Positions 35,379 through 47,296 of a DNA stretch of 64,000 nt are shown in pieces (position 1 is the stretch's first letter; every line of letters begins with the position of its first letter). A program made the position numbers and the translations under genes. Location: NCBI GenBank assembly GCA_015680685.1, contig MNCI01004325.1, positions 1 through 64,000 on the forward strand. Reading direction: 5' to 3'. The stretch comes from Gnetum montanum (lineage: Eukaryota > Streptophyta > Gnetopsida > Gnetales > Gnetaceae). Below the pieces are notes generated by a model. The model was not told the origin of the DNA. It did no database searches and worked only from the letters and a program-made list of their open reading frames with translations.

Positions 35379-36900
35379 TTATGCTAAAAGAGGTGTACTT
35401 ACAGGTTTTGCATCCTCCATGTTGAAATGCTTTAGAACCTTTCCAATGTAATCTTCTTGACTCAGCCACAACTTCTTCCTTTTTTTGTCCCTGTAAATAT
35501 TCATTCCAAGAATTTTCTTTGCTTGTCCCAAATCCTTCATAGCAAGTTCTTTGTCCATGTCCAATTTTAGATGTTTTATTTCTACCATGTCATTTCCAAC
35601 AATTAACATATCATCAACATACAACAAGAACACTATAAACTTACCTAAAATATCTCTAGAAAAATAGATAGAGTGATCCAGATTGTTTCTCTGATAATTC
35701 AGTTTCTTCATGAAGATATCAAACCTTTTATACCACTACCTAGGGGCTTGTTTTAGACCATATAAGCTCTTTTTCAATCTACAAACTAGACCTGAACCTT
35801 GTTGTTTTTCATATCCTTCTAGCTATTTCATGTATATTTCCTCCTCTAAATATCCATGGGGGAATGCTATTTTTATGTCAAGTTATTCTAATTCTAAGTC
35901 CATGCAGGCCACCAAAGATAGCACTAAATGTATAGAAGAGTGTTTACCACTAGAGAAAAAATTTCTTGAAAGTCTATGCTTGGTTTCTATGCATAGCCTT
36001 TCACTACTAACCTAGCCTTGAAATGTTTTTCCCCATTGGCCTCTGTTTTAATTCTGTATAGCCACTTGCACTCTAAGGGTTTTCTCCCTTTTGGCAACTA
36101 AACCAGCTCCCATGTTTTGTTATGCTAAAGTGATTCCCATTCATCATTCATAGCTACCTTCCACTTTGCAACATCAGTACACATCATGACTTCCTCCATT
36201 GTTTTCAGTTCACCACTATCACTGTAAAGTACATAATTCAACAAGGGAAAGTACCTGTCAGGAGGTCTGGTAGCTCATGTTGACCTTCTAACCTAATGAG
36301 ATATATCTATGGCTTCTTGTTCATCATCTTTCTCCTTATTTCCTTGTTGTACTCCATTTTCTTCTTGTTGTCCTGAGTTCTTAGCTTGCTACCATGTAAT
36401 TTTAGCATGCTGTCCAATGTTTTTAGATCTAGAAAATCCATGAATTTCATCATTTTCAACTTCTTCAATCATCCTAAAAGGAGCTCCCATGTTTTTTGAG
36501 CCATCATTGTCCTTGTCTTTCATTTACAGCTCACTAAGCATCATGTTTTCTCTAAATTTAACATCCCTTGATCTCACTACATATTTCAATTTAGGATCCG
36601 AAAGTCTAAATCCTAAATCATCTTCTCCATATCCAACAAATATGCAACATTCAACCCTATCCTACGGCTTAGTTCTAGTCTCCTTTGGAATATGCATAAA
36701 TGCCTCGCATCTAAAAATTTTTAAATGACTATATGAAAAGTATTTACCTCTCTAAACAGCTTTTGGAATAGCATTATCAATTGAAGAATGTGGAGACCTA
36801 TTCACCAAATATGCTATAGTCTTAACTACCTCTCCCTAAAACATCTTATGTAGGCCAACACTTGAAACCATTATTCTAACATAATCCAACAATGTTTTGT
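35379..36900 (-). pseudogene. Copia reverse transcriptase
   Basis: The 3' half, 35379-35711, is open and keeps the catalytic YVDD (FLLYVDDMLIVGND), MKDLGQAKKILGM and AKPVSTPL. The 5' half (35712-36900) matches in pieces across several frames with stops, and includes the linker from integrase. The plus-strand ORFs in this range are shadows. Confidence 0.8.
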
Positions 36901-37400
36901 TGCATCTTTTAGCAACTCCATTTTCCTATGGTGTACCAAGAGGAGTATGAATGTGCCTAATTTCTTTGTTGTTGTAGAAATTAGCAAACACTTTGGAAGT
37001 GTACTCCCCACCATTATTAGTTTGCAAACATTTTATTTTTAGACCTGTTTCATTTTCTATTTTTGCAACAAATTTTTTGAAAATTGAAAGCACTTCATCT
37101 TTTGATTTTAGCATATAAACCCAAACCTTTCTTGTATAATCATCTATGAAAGTTACAAAATAAAAAAATCCACCAAGAGAAATGGGAGTCTTAGGACCAC
37201 AATCAATAGAATAGACCAATTCTAACTTATTTTTCTTTCTATTGTCCAAATTCCTATGGAAGTTTACTCTCCTAGATTTTCCAACTAAACAATCTTTGCA
37301 ATCAATTTGGGCTAAAGAAAATATAGGAATGAGAGACTAATTTTGAAGTACCTTTAAGCCTAACCAACCAATGTGTCCAAGATGTCTATGCCACACTTCA
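36901..37400 (-). pseudogene. Copia integrase
   Basis: Pre-integrase zinc region near 37270-37400 (HIGWLGLKVLQN, CKDCLVGKSRR), then the core in 36926-37249 (FYFVTFIDDYTRKVWVYMLK, LQTNNGGEYTS). The second catalytic Asp, normally in a DNGGEY-type motif, is Asn, and the first Asp (normally SDLCGP-like) is displaced in SIDCGP. The frame breaks after HTPLGTP. Confidence 0.82.
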
Positions 37401-37513
37401 GAACTTTCTACATTGGAAGTTGTTGCAATAGATTTGCATGGATATGCTATCAATGTATATAAGTTACCCTCCTTCTTTCCTTTTAAAATGGTCATGATTC
37501 CCTTGGAAATATT

Positions 37514-37834
37514 TCAATGTCCACCTTCACTACTAAAACTCAGACCTAAATCATCTAGTTGTGGAACTAAAATAAGCTTTTTTGTGACTTTAGGAACATG
37601 TCTAACGTTATCTATTGTCACCTTTGGCATCCCTGCATGTTGCAAACTTATAATTCCAATTCCAAAAACTTTTAAAGATTTTCCATTAGCAACATATACA
37701 AAACTAGATTTAACTTCATGATAGGTTGTAAAACAAGACTTATCTAGACAAATATGAAAGGAGGCACCTAAGTCAATCAACCAGATGTCACTGCTATGTC
37801 CATTTTCCATCATTGTACATAGTTCTTGAACCAA
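37514..37834 (-). pseudogene. Copia protease
   Basis: Open 106-codon piece with WLIDLGASFHICLDKSCF. The active-site DSGAS is DLGAS. HAGMPKVTIDNVRHVPKV is the usual downstream strand of copia proteases. Confidence 0.85.
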
Positions 37835-37859
37835 GAAACTAACATTTTTGTCAACTACA

Positions 37860-38632
37860 TTTACCTCTAATGTTTCTTCCTCTAACTTCTTCTCCTTTCT
37901 TTTATTTTTCTATGCTTTCCATGCAAAGCAATCTTTCTTCAAATGACCTTTCTTCTTACAAAACCAACACTCTTGAGTTTGAGATTTTCCATGTGATACA
38001 CCCCTGTTGCTGCTTCTTCCCCTACTTGAAAAACGTCTCCTACTTCTCCCTCTTTCCTCTGCTACATGAACATTTTCAAATCTAGAAGACTCATCTGCTC
38101 TTCCTTCTGAATCCTGAAGGGTAGACACAACCTGTTTAAATGTCATAGATGAAACACTCATAGAAGTAGTAATAGATATCACAATTGTAGACCAAGAATT
38201 AGGTACGGAGTCTAACAGAGCATAGGATTTAACTAAATCTGAAATACCAATTTTATATTAGATTTTCCATGAACTCATCCAAATGATCTTGGAAAGACAC
38301 ATTAGATCTCTTCTTGCATCTAAATTTTTTTTGATAAATATGAAAGGTATTCAAACCTGATACTATATCAAACCTATTATTCAACATTTTCCACAAATCA
38401 ATGGGATCCATATTAGGTTTAATGATGTCAAGATTCCATTGCTTAGGGTTGGGTGAATGAAAGATAATGCCTTAGTCTAAATTTTTCTCTAATTAGCATT
38501 TGACATTTTTATTAGTTGAGAGGGTTTTAGGGCATCCTAGCACTCCTTTTGTGCTAAAATAGCCTTTATCAAAATGCTTCAGACATTCCAATTCCTTCCT
38601 ATCAATCTTTCCATTGATTGTAGCCTCTCCAT
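37860..38632 (-). pseudogene. Copia gag with zinc knuckle
   Basis: Probable start ATG 38632 (MERLQSMERL). Capsid remnants (LMKAILAQK-like, then PNMDPIDLWKMLNNRFD) lie in two frames, followed by a Ser/Arg-rich stretch. A full zinc knuckle CWFCKKKGHLKKDC (CX2CX4HX4C) lies at about 37920-37960. Stops and one frameshift. Confidence 0.8.
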
Positions 38633-38645
38633 CTCTTTAGATCTA

Positions 38646-38657
38646 GCTTCGATACTA
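38646..38657 (-). other. Copia primer-binding site
   Basis: The minus strand next to the 5' LTR reads TAGTATCGAAGC, a decayed form of the TGGTATCAGAGC (initiator tRNA-Met) site common in plant copia elements. Confidence 0.6.
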
Positions 38658-38659
38658 GT

Positions 38660-39333
38660 TGTTATAATCAAAAGTGATAGTTTCAATAAAATAGTTAGCA
38701 GATCAAATTTGAAAATACACTAAAGAAGCTTTGGAGGAATTATTAGAACGATGTAGATCTGAATAAATTGTTAAAGGCAAAAAATATCACATTGTAGCAG
38801 ATCAAATAAATGTTGTAAATCATTGAAAAACCACTGTAAACTCTAGCAAATGTTTGTTGTAAAAGTGAAATGAAAATAATGAAAGAAAATAGCACAAGAA
38901 CATAGAGATTTATGTGGTTCGGGCCCTTGTTACCCTACCTCCACAACAATGTTGATCTACCTTATATTCTACTCAAATCTTAAGGACACAAGCTATTCTT
39001 ATAGCTATCCTAAGAACCCAATCTATTACTCCAATAGATCTCAAATCTCAGACTCTCATCTCCAAGGTAAAACCTCAATATAATGTTTCCACATCAAAAC
39101 CACCCCCATAAATGCTACCCCAAGCCTTTTATTTATAAGGAAACATTAGGACCAAATCTCAATCCTAACACATGTGGGATAAAACACATACCCATATAAA
39201 CATCACTTTACAAACTAACCCCTTTATTTATTTATTTATTTTTATATCATTATTTAAAATGCAACATCCTTTTAAAAACATAAAAGGAAATACAACAAAT
39301 AATACGAATGTATTTGTCTTCATTTTTCTAACA
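38660..39333 (-). repeat. Copia 5' LTR
   Basis: 674 bases, TGTTATAATC...CTAACA with matching inverted termini. It keeps the GCAGATCAAAT repeats between which the other LTR lost sequence. Confidence 0.9.
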
Positions 39334-39399
39334 CCTCTCAACTTCTTCCCTTTATTGTTAGGCTTCTAAAATTAGTATCTATTTAAGAGCAACTAAATA

Positions 39400-40745
39400 T
39401 TTTCTTCTTTTGTCTTGGGATCATGTACCATCCATGCAGACTATGCAATGTATGATGGATTCGATACATCCCATGGGCATGGTAGTTGTGAAAATATTTT
39501 ATTTGCTTTAACATACCATGTTGCAAACTACTGTTGTTTCTCTTTGAATGCCCTGGCCACCTTTCATAATTCTTGATAATTAAAAATTTAACATGCTAGG
39601 TTTTCTACAACATATTTTTGCCCCTAGTAGCTGGTCTTCACAATTTTAAGCTCTAAGTTTCCCACATGCAACTTTTGTAGGGCATCCTTTTAATTAGCAA
39701 ACTCTTTTTCATACATGGTGTAAAAAGTTGCTACTTGTTGCCTGAGCTCATTGCATGGCTACCCTACTATTAACATGGCTAGGTTAGCATACCTAAGGTT
39801 GACTAACCCCATGTGCTCTATCAAATTTTTGATCTATATGTCTTTATTCTTTATCTTGGCATAGTGGACATGGGCGAGGCTATCTAGGATGGGCTACTAT
39901 TCTAGTGTCCATGCAGTGATGAAACTAGGTTTTACCTTTGTCATCTAGATCTCTTCTTCATTTATCTACTTATACATAGCCACTTGGTCCCTAAAGTGCT
40001 CCTTAAGCTTCTCATGCTTTTTGGCCTCGTTTTGCCATGTGCTTATTTTGATTGTAGACTTTTGGCATATGATGCATACCTCTTCCATTAATAGAATTCT
40101 ATTTTCACAATCCAATTTGTTCATATCTTAGTTGACACAAATGAAATGTTCTCATAGTTGATAAATTCTTTTTTCGAAAACATTCTTCTACTTCTCAATG
40201 TATGTCAATTGGGTGTTATTTGCAACAAGTTTTTTATTTTCCTCTTCTAGGGTAGTGAGAGCTTTGGCATGTGCGTATGTTTGAGCTTTAGCCACTGATG
40301 TATTACACATAGCCTTCTCTCTCTCTATCTTCACTTGTATGGTTTAGGTAATCAACTACCTCACTTGATTGGTCCTAAATTGTTCAAGTTAGTCTTGGGT
40401 GACAAATTATGTAGGATCCCTTTTCTCTACTCTCAAAGCTTCTAGTTCTACTTGTAACATTTGCACTTCTTTCTCAATCTACTCTACCCTCATTTCTACC
40501 ATTACCAGCTTTCCTTTTGTGTCTATTAAATTAGACTACACTACAGTGCTCTCACTAGGGATATCAAAGAGATTCTACATGATTTGTCTCATCTACAATA
40601 GTTTGTCAAGGACATCTTCATGTTCTGTTGGTGTCATGGATGTGCCAAATAATATTTGAGTATCTCTAGCTCTAGAAATATTGTTCAATGGAACAATAGT
40701 AACATTGGAAGATTATTTGATGTGATCAGTTATCACTTTTGTTGC
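39400..40745 (-). pseudogene. E4 ORF2 remnant (coiled-coil part)
   Basis: The minus strand aligns with 52600-53880 of E6 ORF2. Examples are the ATTGTTCCATTG block at 40690, the GACATCTTCATG region near 40610 and GCAAATAAAAT at 39500. The N-terminal domain of ORF2 is missing; an antisense LTR fragment takes its place at 40752. Many stops and frameshifts. Function unknown; see E6 ORF2. Confidence 0.65.
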
Positions 40746-40751
40746 TCCTAT

Positions 40752-41325
40752 GGCAATAAAGATGAGCTTTTTGATCAAACCTTGCAACACTTGGACTAGA
40801 TTAATTATTTCTTTAAGCATTTTATATTTTAAGAAATTTCCTTTAATTTTTTAAGTAATTAAAGTAATTAATTAAGATAAATTAAATAGTAAACATAAGT
40901 AGGATCATTTCGAGCATATGTGTAACACTTGGTAATCCTAGTAACGCTTAACATTTGATAACCCAGTAGTGCTATACATGTTCAAGATATGTACAACAAG
41001 TGGGAACACATGCTTATGTTAGGATTAGTTAAGTGTTAGCTAGTTGTTAGACTAATTTAGCAATTAAATCCCTTTATTCATTATTCTTTGTCCTTAGGTG
41101 ACTTAGAACATAAACATATAAAAATGATAAAAATCATATGCCTCGGTTACACTTAACCATATCCTTGTCCTCACAAGTGTAACTAGGAAGACAATGATTG
41201 CAACAGTTGATTCACCTCCTAGACCAATGTACCTAGAAACCTAAAAGTCCTTGGAATTTTAATGGATCATGTATAAAAAATTGTGATTCATATGGTTGGG
41301 TGTAGGGTCTACTCATTGGTCATCA
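40752..41325 (+). repeat. LTR fragment (R-U5 part) in antisense within E4
   Basis: Plus-oriented fragment of the family LTR starting at AATAAAGATGAG, which corresponds to the AATAAA signal of E6 (about 46622), and ending TGGTCATCA at the U5 edge. U3 and the primer site are absent. It lies between ORF2 (left) and the E4 3' non-coding region (right), opposite to E4's sense. Confidence 0.65.
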
Positions 41326-43079
41326 CCTCCTAAAAGCAAGGTTTAGCTTTTAATGCCCTTGTATAACCATGCCTATAAGTGTCTGCAAGCATTTAAGAAG
41401 TTGAATGTAGAACATACCTATCTTGTAAAACACACATGTTGGTGTTGAAAAATTGAGAAAATAATGCTATATTATAAAAAACCATAGAATTATGATTGAA
41501 TATACTAATGAGATGAAATGGGATTAGAAGAGATTTTAGAAATTGGGATGGGAGGTGTCTTACCATAGGCAGAATGAATCCCTAAGTAGAATATGTGGTT
41601 AAAGTAATCATTAGCATTTCCATCCAAGATCCAAACCAAGTTCTTACCACTTTCTAGTTGCATCACTTTGTATCATCCCTAAGACTAACAACTACAAGAC
41701 TACCACTAATGTAAGAAGTATTACTACTTGGCAATGTAGTTTAGGGAAGGAGTTTATTAATAGCAAACTTATTTTTGAGATTTCTAAGAAGCCACCTACC
41801 TTCAAGCATGGGTAACATGTCTTTCTAGTAGGACTCACAAAAATTTTATTTTGTGTTTTTATTATTTTTTTATTGTGCTGACCTTACTAGAGGACTACCT
41901 TCAGGCATGGGTAACATGTCTTTCTAGTGATATAGTAAGGTAGCACTTATTATACCCTTCCATTTTTTGTTAGAACTCAAGAAAATAATAAAATATCAAC
42001 AATAGGATAAGACTCATAGGAGTAGTCTCAGAGAATTCAAAAATCCACTTAATATCACATGCTTTTCATTCCCACTTGGTTCTTTACTTTTCTATCCAAG
42101 CATAATGATCATAGATTTATTTTAGTTGTATTGTGAAAAGAATATCATTATGACCATGCTAAAAACCTCTTATTATTGGAAATGAGTGGATGGATGATGT
42201 GGTCTCATTGTACATAGAATTAGTCCTTCATGATTTGATAATATAGAGTAATGTACACCTTATTGGGACTACATCTTACTTTATTCCTTTGCACTTTATT
42301 GGATAAATCAACAAAAATATGTACAAAAAATAGCAAAAATGATAGGAAAATGGAAAAATAAAGAAATAATTTGAAAGATGTCAAAGAATAACAAATAATT
42401 ATAAAATGGAAAAAGTATAAAAGAATGAAGATATCAAAAATATGAAAAAGTAGTAAAAAAAGAAAAAAGTATGACAAAAATTATAAGCTAAAAATTAGAA
42501 ACCAAAAAGTTGAAATGTACTTATCAATTCCTAAGTCAAGAAAGGGCATATCCCCCATGACTGAACTCATGGGCAAGTGTTTAGAAAATGGACCCTAGAT
42601 CCTTAGTATCATGTACTCTAGATTTCTTATTTATTTTCCTTAGTGATTTAGATTTTTGTTTATTATCCTATGTGACATTGATGATACTCAAATTCTAAAT
42701 TTTTGGAGATATATATTCTATTGGACTAGATGGTCTTTTCATTTTAGAATGTCCAACTCTATTTTCTTGTTTATTCTTAAATTAAAATTTTGAGTCTCCA
42801 TTTCCTCTATTTGTCAGTGTATGATTATGGTTTAGGATATCCCTTTGTAAGCTCTCAGTTTGAGTCATTTTCTTAAAGTGGGAGTTAATAGGTGATTCAA
42901 ATATTTCCATGCATGTCTTAGATAATTTTACATTCTTAGTTCTTAGCCACTGGGCGTTTTTTGGTTTAGTCATCATTATTTCTTATTGCACACACACTTG
43001 TCTCTTCCATCTATTGTGGGCTAGTGTACAAAACATGTTGAAATTTTGAAATTTTGGACTACAACTACATCATTCTTTG
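41326..43079 (-). other. E4 non-coding region after gag-protease
   Basis: Homologous in order to 1607-3585 of E1. It includes two direct copies of a GCATGGGTAACATGTCTTTC block (about 41802 and 41901) where E2 has one, and an AGTCATGGGGG motif (minus strand) near 42555. No credible ORF. Confidence 0.65.
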
Positions 43080-46000
43080 TCATCAATGATGCATGGAATT
43101 CTTTGCATATGTATGGCTCATTACTCCTCTTAATTAGAAATTTCCAAGGATAAGTTTCTTATTTTTAACTTAGCAGCAATTGTGCTAAGCCATGCTCTCC
43201 CCATAATAATAGGAAAGTCCTTATTATCATTCTTCACGTCAATCACTAGAAAATATGCTAGATAAGACCATCCATCAATAGCAATCACTATATCTTTTAT
43301 CTATTCCAAAGGAATAATGACTAATTGGCCTGCAAGCTCTAGTCTTATGTTACACTTGTTTAATGGTGGTAGGTTCCATGCCTTGTATGTTTCTTGAGAT
43401 ATCAGGTTAACTCCAAAACTTGAGTTTAGTACAGATTTGCATGATGAATGTTTGACAATTTGCAAATAAATCAGAGGATTTCACAGATCTATTCTTTTCT
43501 TATGAAGATTTCTTACTTTTAACTAGTCTGATACTATTGTAGTTAGCATGACAACAATAATCTTTTGAATTGATTGATGTAGAAGTATGATGTTTGTAGA
43601 AGAATCATTCATATAAAAAAATTGTTTGGATGGAGTCCTTATTCTACCAACCTTTTCTAGACTTGTTTTGAAGAATGGACATTTCTAAGATTCTTCTTTA
43701 GTATTGATGGTGTGATCCTCTCTCTGTATATTCACTACCCTAACAACATTTTTCTACTATGGCTGTGATGGCAATTCTTCTTGCATGCTTGGTGAAAATA
43801 CTATTGGTAGAGAATTAGGAGGTTGGGTTGACAAACCAACTACTAGTTGATGTGCATAGTGATGGGCCTATAATACTATGGTGAATAATAATGAGAAGAA
43901 GTGTGGATTGAATCATTTCCTAGAGAGATTGGATGTTGCACATAATATCCATAAGGATCTACTTGCCTATATGGATATTGTTACCTTGGCAATAGCATTG
44001 CCCATGGTTGTGGTTGTTGCCACTGCTACTGGTATTACTCCTATGGTTAGCAGTAGGCTTTGCTCAGATAGTATGTTGGTTGGAAAGGTTGTTTGAGATT
44101 ACCCTAAGGATAAGGTAATCATCTCAGCATCTACTTTTTAACAGATCTTAGGTTAGGTGTGTATGTCCTAGACTCTTGTAAGTGGGCCATGACAGGGAAA
44201 CATCACTTAGAATGTTCATACTAGCACACTTTACATCCTTCCTTCTCTTCTAAACTGAATTTTGTACATTCCTGAATTGTAGAAACTTTTCCTTTCTATT
44301 TATATCTTTCTTTTCTATGATCTCTTCTCTTCTTCTTATCTTTGCCTTTTTTCCAATGCTTGTTCAATCCTTTCTTCTAATATCTTGAAAGGTGTAACAA
44401 ATTTCTCATCCACCAAGTCCCACATTTTGTCTACCTTCGTTGTTATGTCATTAACCAATTTTTGAATTAGTAGAGTCTTCTTTTGAATGACATCCTCCAA
44501 GGTTTCATCTTCTTGTTTATCACACATCCCAACATTCCATTTCCTTATTGATGGATCTCAATTATATTCTTTAATTGATTCTCTTTTCTTTACTTCATCT
44601 TCCTCTTTTCCCACTTGGTCTATCAACCTTTGGAGTTGAGGGATGGTCATCTCTAATAATCTTCCTTGGATGTATACCCTAAGGGATTCACTAGTTTTGT
44701 TTCTTAACCTATCAATGCTATGTTTGAGTTGTTATCTCTATGAGAATCCATGGCCTAGACATTTATGTAGTAGAGAATAATATCTACCCATTACCACATC
44801 AAGGGATTCATGTATTACTTGCTTTCATCCCTAGATTTGTTTTCTTAAATTTGACACTCTTGAGTATGTCTAATACTTATAATTAAAAATCTCTAGCGTG
44901 GTAATCTATCTTTTGATTGACTCTAGTTCTAAGGATCTATACTAGCTTTCTACCTCCTTGATGAGTTTTCTGGGAAATAAATTTAGTTTATGCTAATTAC
45001 TTTTAATATTTTAAAGGACATAGGCATTATGTAATTCTTGAAGATGGTGTTGTGGATTTGCATTATATTCACCTTCAAATTTAGAAATATTATTCATGTC
45101 TAGTCATTTGATGTGACTATGCCTTATGTGCTTGGTTGGAATATATACTACTTCTCTGATATTGATCATGCTATGAGTGGCCAAAAAGGGCTCTTCATGG
45201 TCATCAAGTTCACAAGTTCTATTGTGGTAGTGTCTTCTTTAGTGCTCATTATGCTCTTTCTCTTCATGCCTAATCCTATCTCTTCTTTGTTCATACTTAT
45301 CTTCTTCCTCATCAAGATACCTTTTGTGATATTCATGCCTATCATAATCCCTACATATTTTCCTATTGTAATCTCTAAGTCTTCATTCCCTCCTATCAAA
45401 GTTTGTTTATGCTTGTGAGGAGGAAGATAAAGTAGTTGGAGAATGATGCCAGCTGGCTCTTGTTGTGACTTTGTAATTCATTCCTTTGTAATTCCATAGA
45501 AGCTCTAGGCCTTGAGCTCCACCTATGTTTATAGTCTTTTGCCTCTATCCTTGGTGTCTTTGTAATAGTCGAATGTAATTGTACCTTGATAGGTTCTTCC
45601 AAATGAATAATAGATGTTTGTGAGTGGTCTTTATGATTGTGGTGAAGTTTCTTTGTTAAGAATACACCATCATTAATTTCCTCTAGGACAACATTAGGGT
45701 TAACTTTCTTTTCTTTGCAATTTTCATGTCTTGTCTCAATAGCAACATCTCTCCATGTTTGTGCCTTTGTGGGTTGATACAACTTGGTCATGTGTTTGAT
45801 CACATGATACCCTTCTTATGCATGGCCTAGGTTCATCCTCATTAATGTTTCTAGAAGCATAGATGGTGTTGAATGTTTTGGAGGCAAAACGATATTACCT
45901 TGCAAGTCTCTCCACCTTAACTGCTTATTTTAGTGAAAGATTAATGTAAAATCAAGATAATAGGGATCAGTATGAGTGTATTAAATCCTTTTTTAAATAG

Positions 46001-46091
46001 GCACACTTGAGTCTTCATCATCATGTCTCTTTTCATGACTCTTTTGTGGCTCTTTAGCAGGTGATAACTTCTCTTTAAGTGTTGAAACTAT
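43080..46091 (-). pseudogene. E4 gag-protease, broken
   Basis: Homologous to E1 gag-protease. The E1 start codon corresponds to ATA at 46091 here, so the start is lost. Visible pieces: the WRDLQGNIVLPP segment near 45910; the basic region 45300-45500; the capsid core 45100-44700 (FEGEYNANPQHHLQEL); the acidic helix 44336-44527 (TTKVDKMWDLVDEKFV); and the protease 43560-43100. In the protease the active site DSGSEVNL is NSSFGVNL (near 43420) and GRAWLSTI is kept. Inactive on several grounds. Confidence 0.75.
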
Positions 46092-46218
46092 ATTGTGTGC
46101 TTAACACATTAAATATGTGTGCGTGTGTTATTAGAATTAATTAAGAATGTAAGGGATAACTTTGTGTTTCTTGATACAATAAACTCTATAAGATCAACTA
46201 CTCAACAAACATTGACAC

Positions 46219-46238
46219 ATCCCTAGCAATCACACTAA
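46219..46238 (-). other. E4 primer-binding site (tRNA-Asp type)
   Basis: The minus strand reads TAGTGTGATTGCTAGGGAT next to the LTR edge, a decayed tRNA-Asp complement. Confidence 0.6.
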
Positions 46239-46294
46239 TGATGAGTGATTAGGTACCCCAACACTCTATCATACAAGTCACAAGTGTTCACATG

Positions 46295-47158
46295 TGATGA
46301 ATCGTGATTCATCAAGCTACGATATTAGACCCCTGATATCAGATCCATGATATCGAGTACGAGATATCACAACCCAAATAATGATATCAAATACATGATA
46401 TCATGACTCTTGTGTGAGCCTATAAATACACATGTAGGCACACGAGAGGAGTCAGTCTTTTAAGTTTTGAAATAGTTAGTTTTTCAATTAGTAGATAGAA
46501 GTTAGTTCATTTCTTAGTTCCTCTCAACCCTTTCTCCTAGTGCATGCCCATAGTGTGATGATTGTAATTGTATGAAATCCTTTATTTGAGTGTGGCATAC
46601 TTGGACATGCACATGACTAGAAATAAAGATCGACATTACTTCATCATTGCAGCATTCACTTAGTTTAATTACTTAATTTTAATTGTTATTAAACATAGAA
46701 TGAGTACAACTTAATCATGAGCATCTATGTGTGACTGCTTGGTATCCTAGTAGCGTACTCGGGCCATGCGCTTGGTAATCCTAGTGGTAGTCGTGCACAA
46801 GGCCCAGGATGTGTACAGATGATTGAGGAATAGATGCTTATTGCACTTAGGTTGTCTTAGATTCTCTTCCCCTATCTCATCTTAGCTTAACTCTCTCCCC
46901 CTTTTCCTCCTAGCTTAGCTAAAGTTATTTTCCATCACCTCCAGGAGTAGCAGTAGTTTAGGAACACATCATACACCTCACTCTAGACTAAACCATATGT
47001 GACAAAGTAAATACTAGTCTAGGTGGGAAGATAGCGAATTGTGATCAGTGAGTAACTATCTAGATACCACAACTAGCCCATATATGGAGTTTGACCAGAT
47101 CATGCATGAAACACTCATATTCGTATGGTTGAGTGTAGGGGTACCATGCCACTCATCA
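46295..47158 (+). repeat. E6 5' LTR
   Basis: 864 bases, TGATG...CATCA. The first 20 bases, TGATGAATCGTGATTCATCA, form a perfect hairpin with 9-base arms. GATATT/GATATC cores at 46321, 46335, 46349, 46362, 46383 and 46397 precede the TATA box TATAAATA (46421-46428). AATAAA lies near 46622. Confidence 0.92.
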
Positions 47159-47159
47159 G

Positions 47160-47177
47160 TGGCACCGTTTCTGGGGA
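47160..47177 (+). other. E6 primer-binding site (tRNA-Asp type)
   Basis: TGGCACCGTTTCTGGGGA, 15 of 18 bases matching the tRNA-Asp complement, one base after the LTR end. Confidence 0.85.
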
Positions 47178-47296
47178 TAGTGCTAGTTATCAAGATTACT
47201 TATATCATATAAGATTGTTGTAACAAAGTATTAATGATATATCTTCTATAAAATAATAATAATAATTGTAATTAAATCACACACAAATTCACAACC

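Larger units (their letters stand above)
34074..39333 (-). mobile_element. Ty1/copia element, nearly complete, inserted in E4
   Basis: LTRs at 34074-34602 and 38660-39333, flanked by CCTCC (34069) and CCTCT (39334), a 4-of-5 target duplication. Minus-strand order is gag, protease, integrase, RT, RNase H, the copia order. The RT and RNase H sequences (MKDLGQAKKILGM, WLSQEDYIGKVL) look like the Tork/Tnt1 group. Stops and frameshifts throughout mean it is inactive. Confidence 0.9.

Noticed and set aside
35710-37721. Plus-strand ORFs of about 80-116 codons
   Set aside because: Shadows of the copia pol genes on the minus strand.
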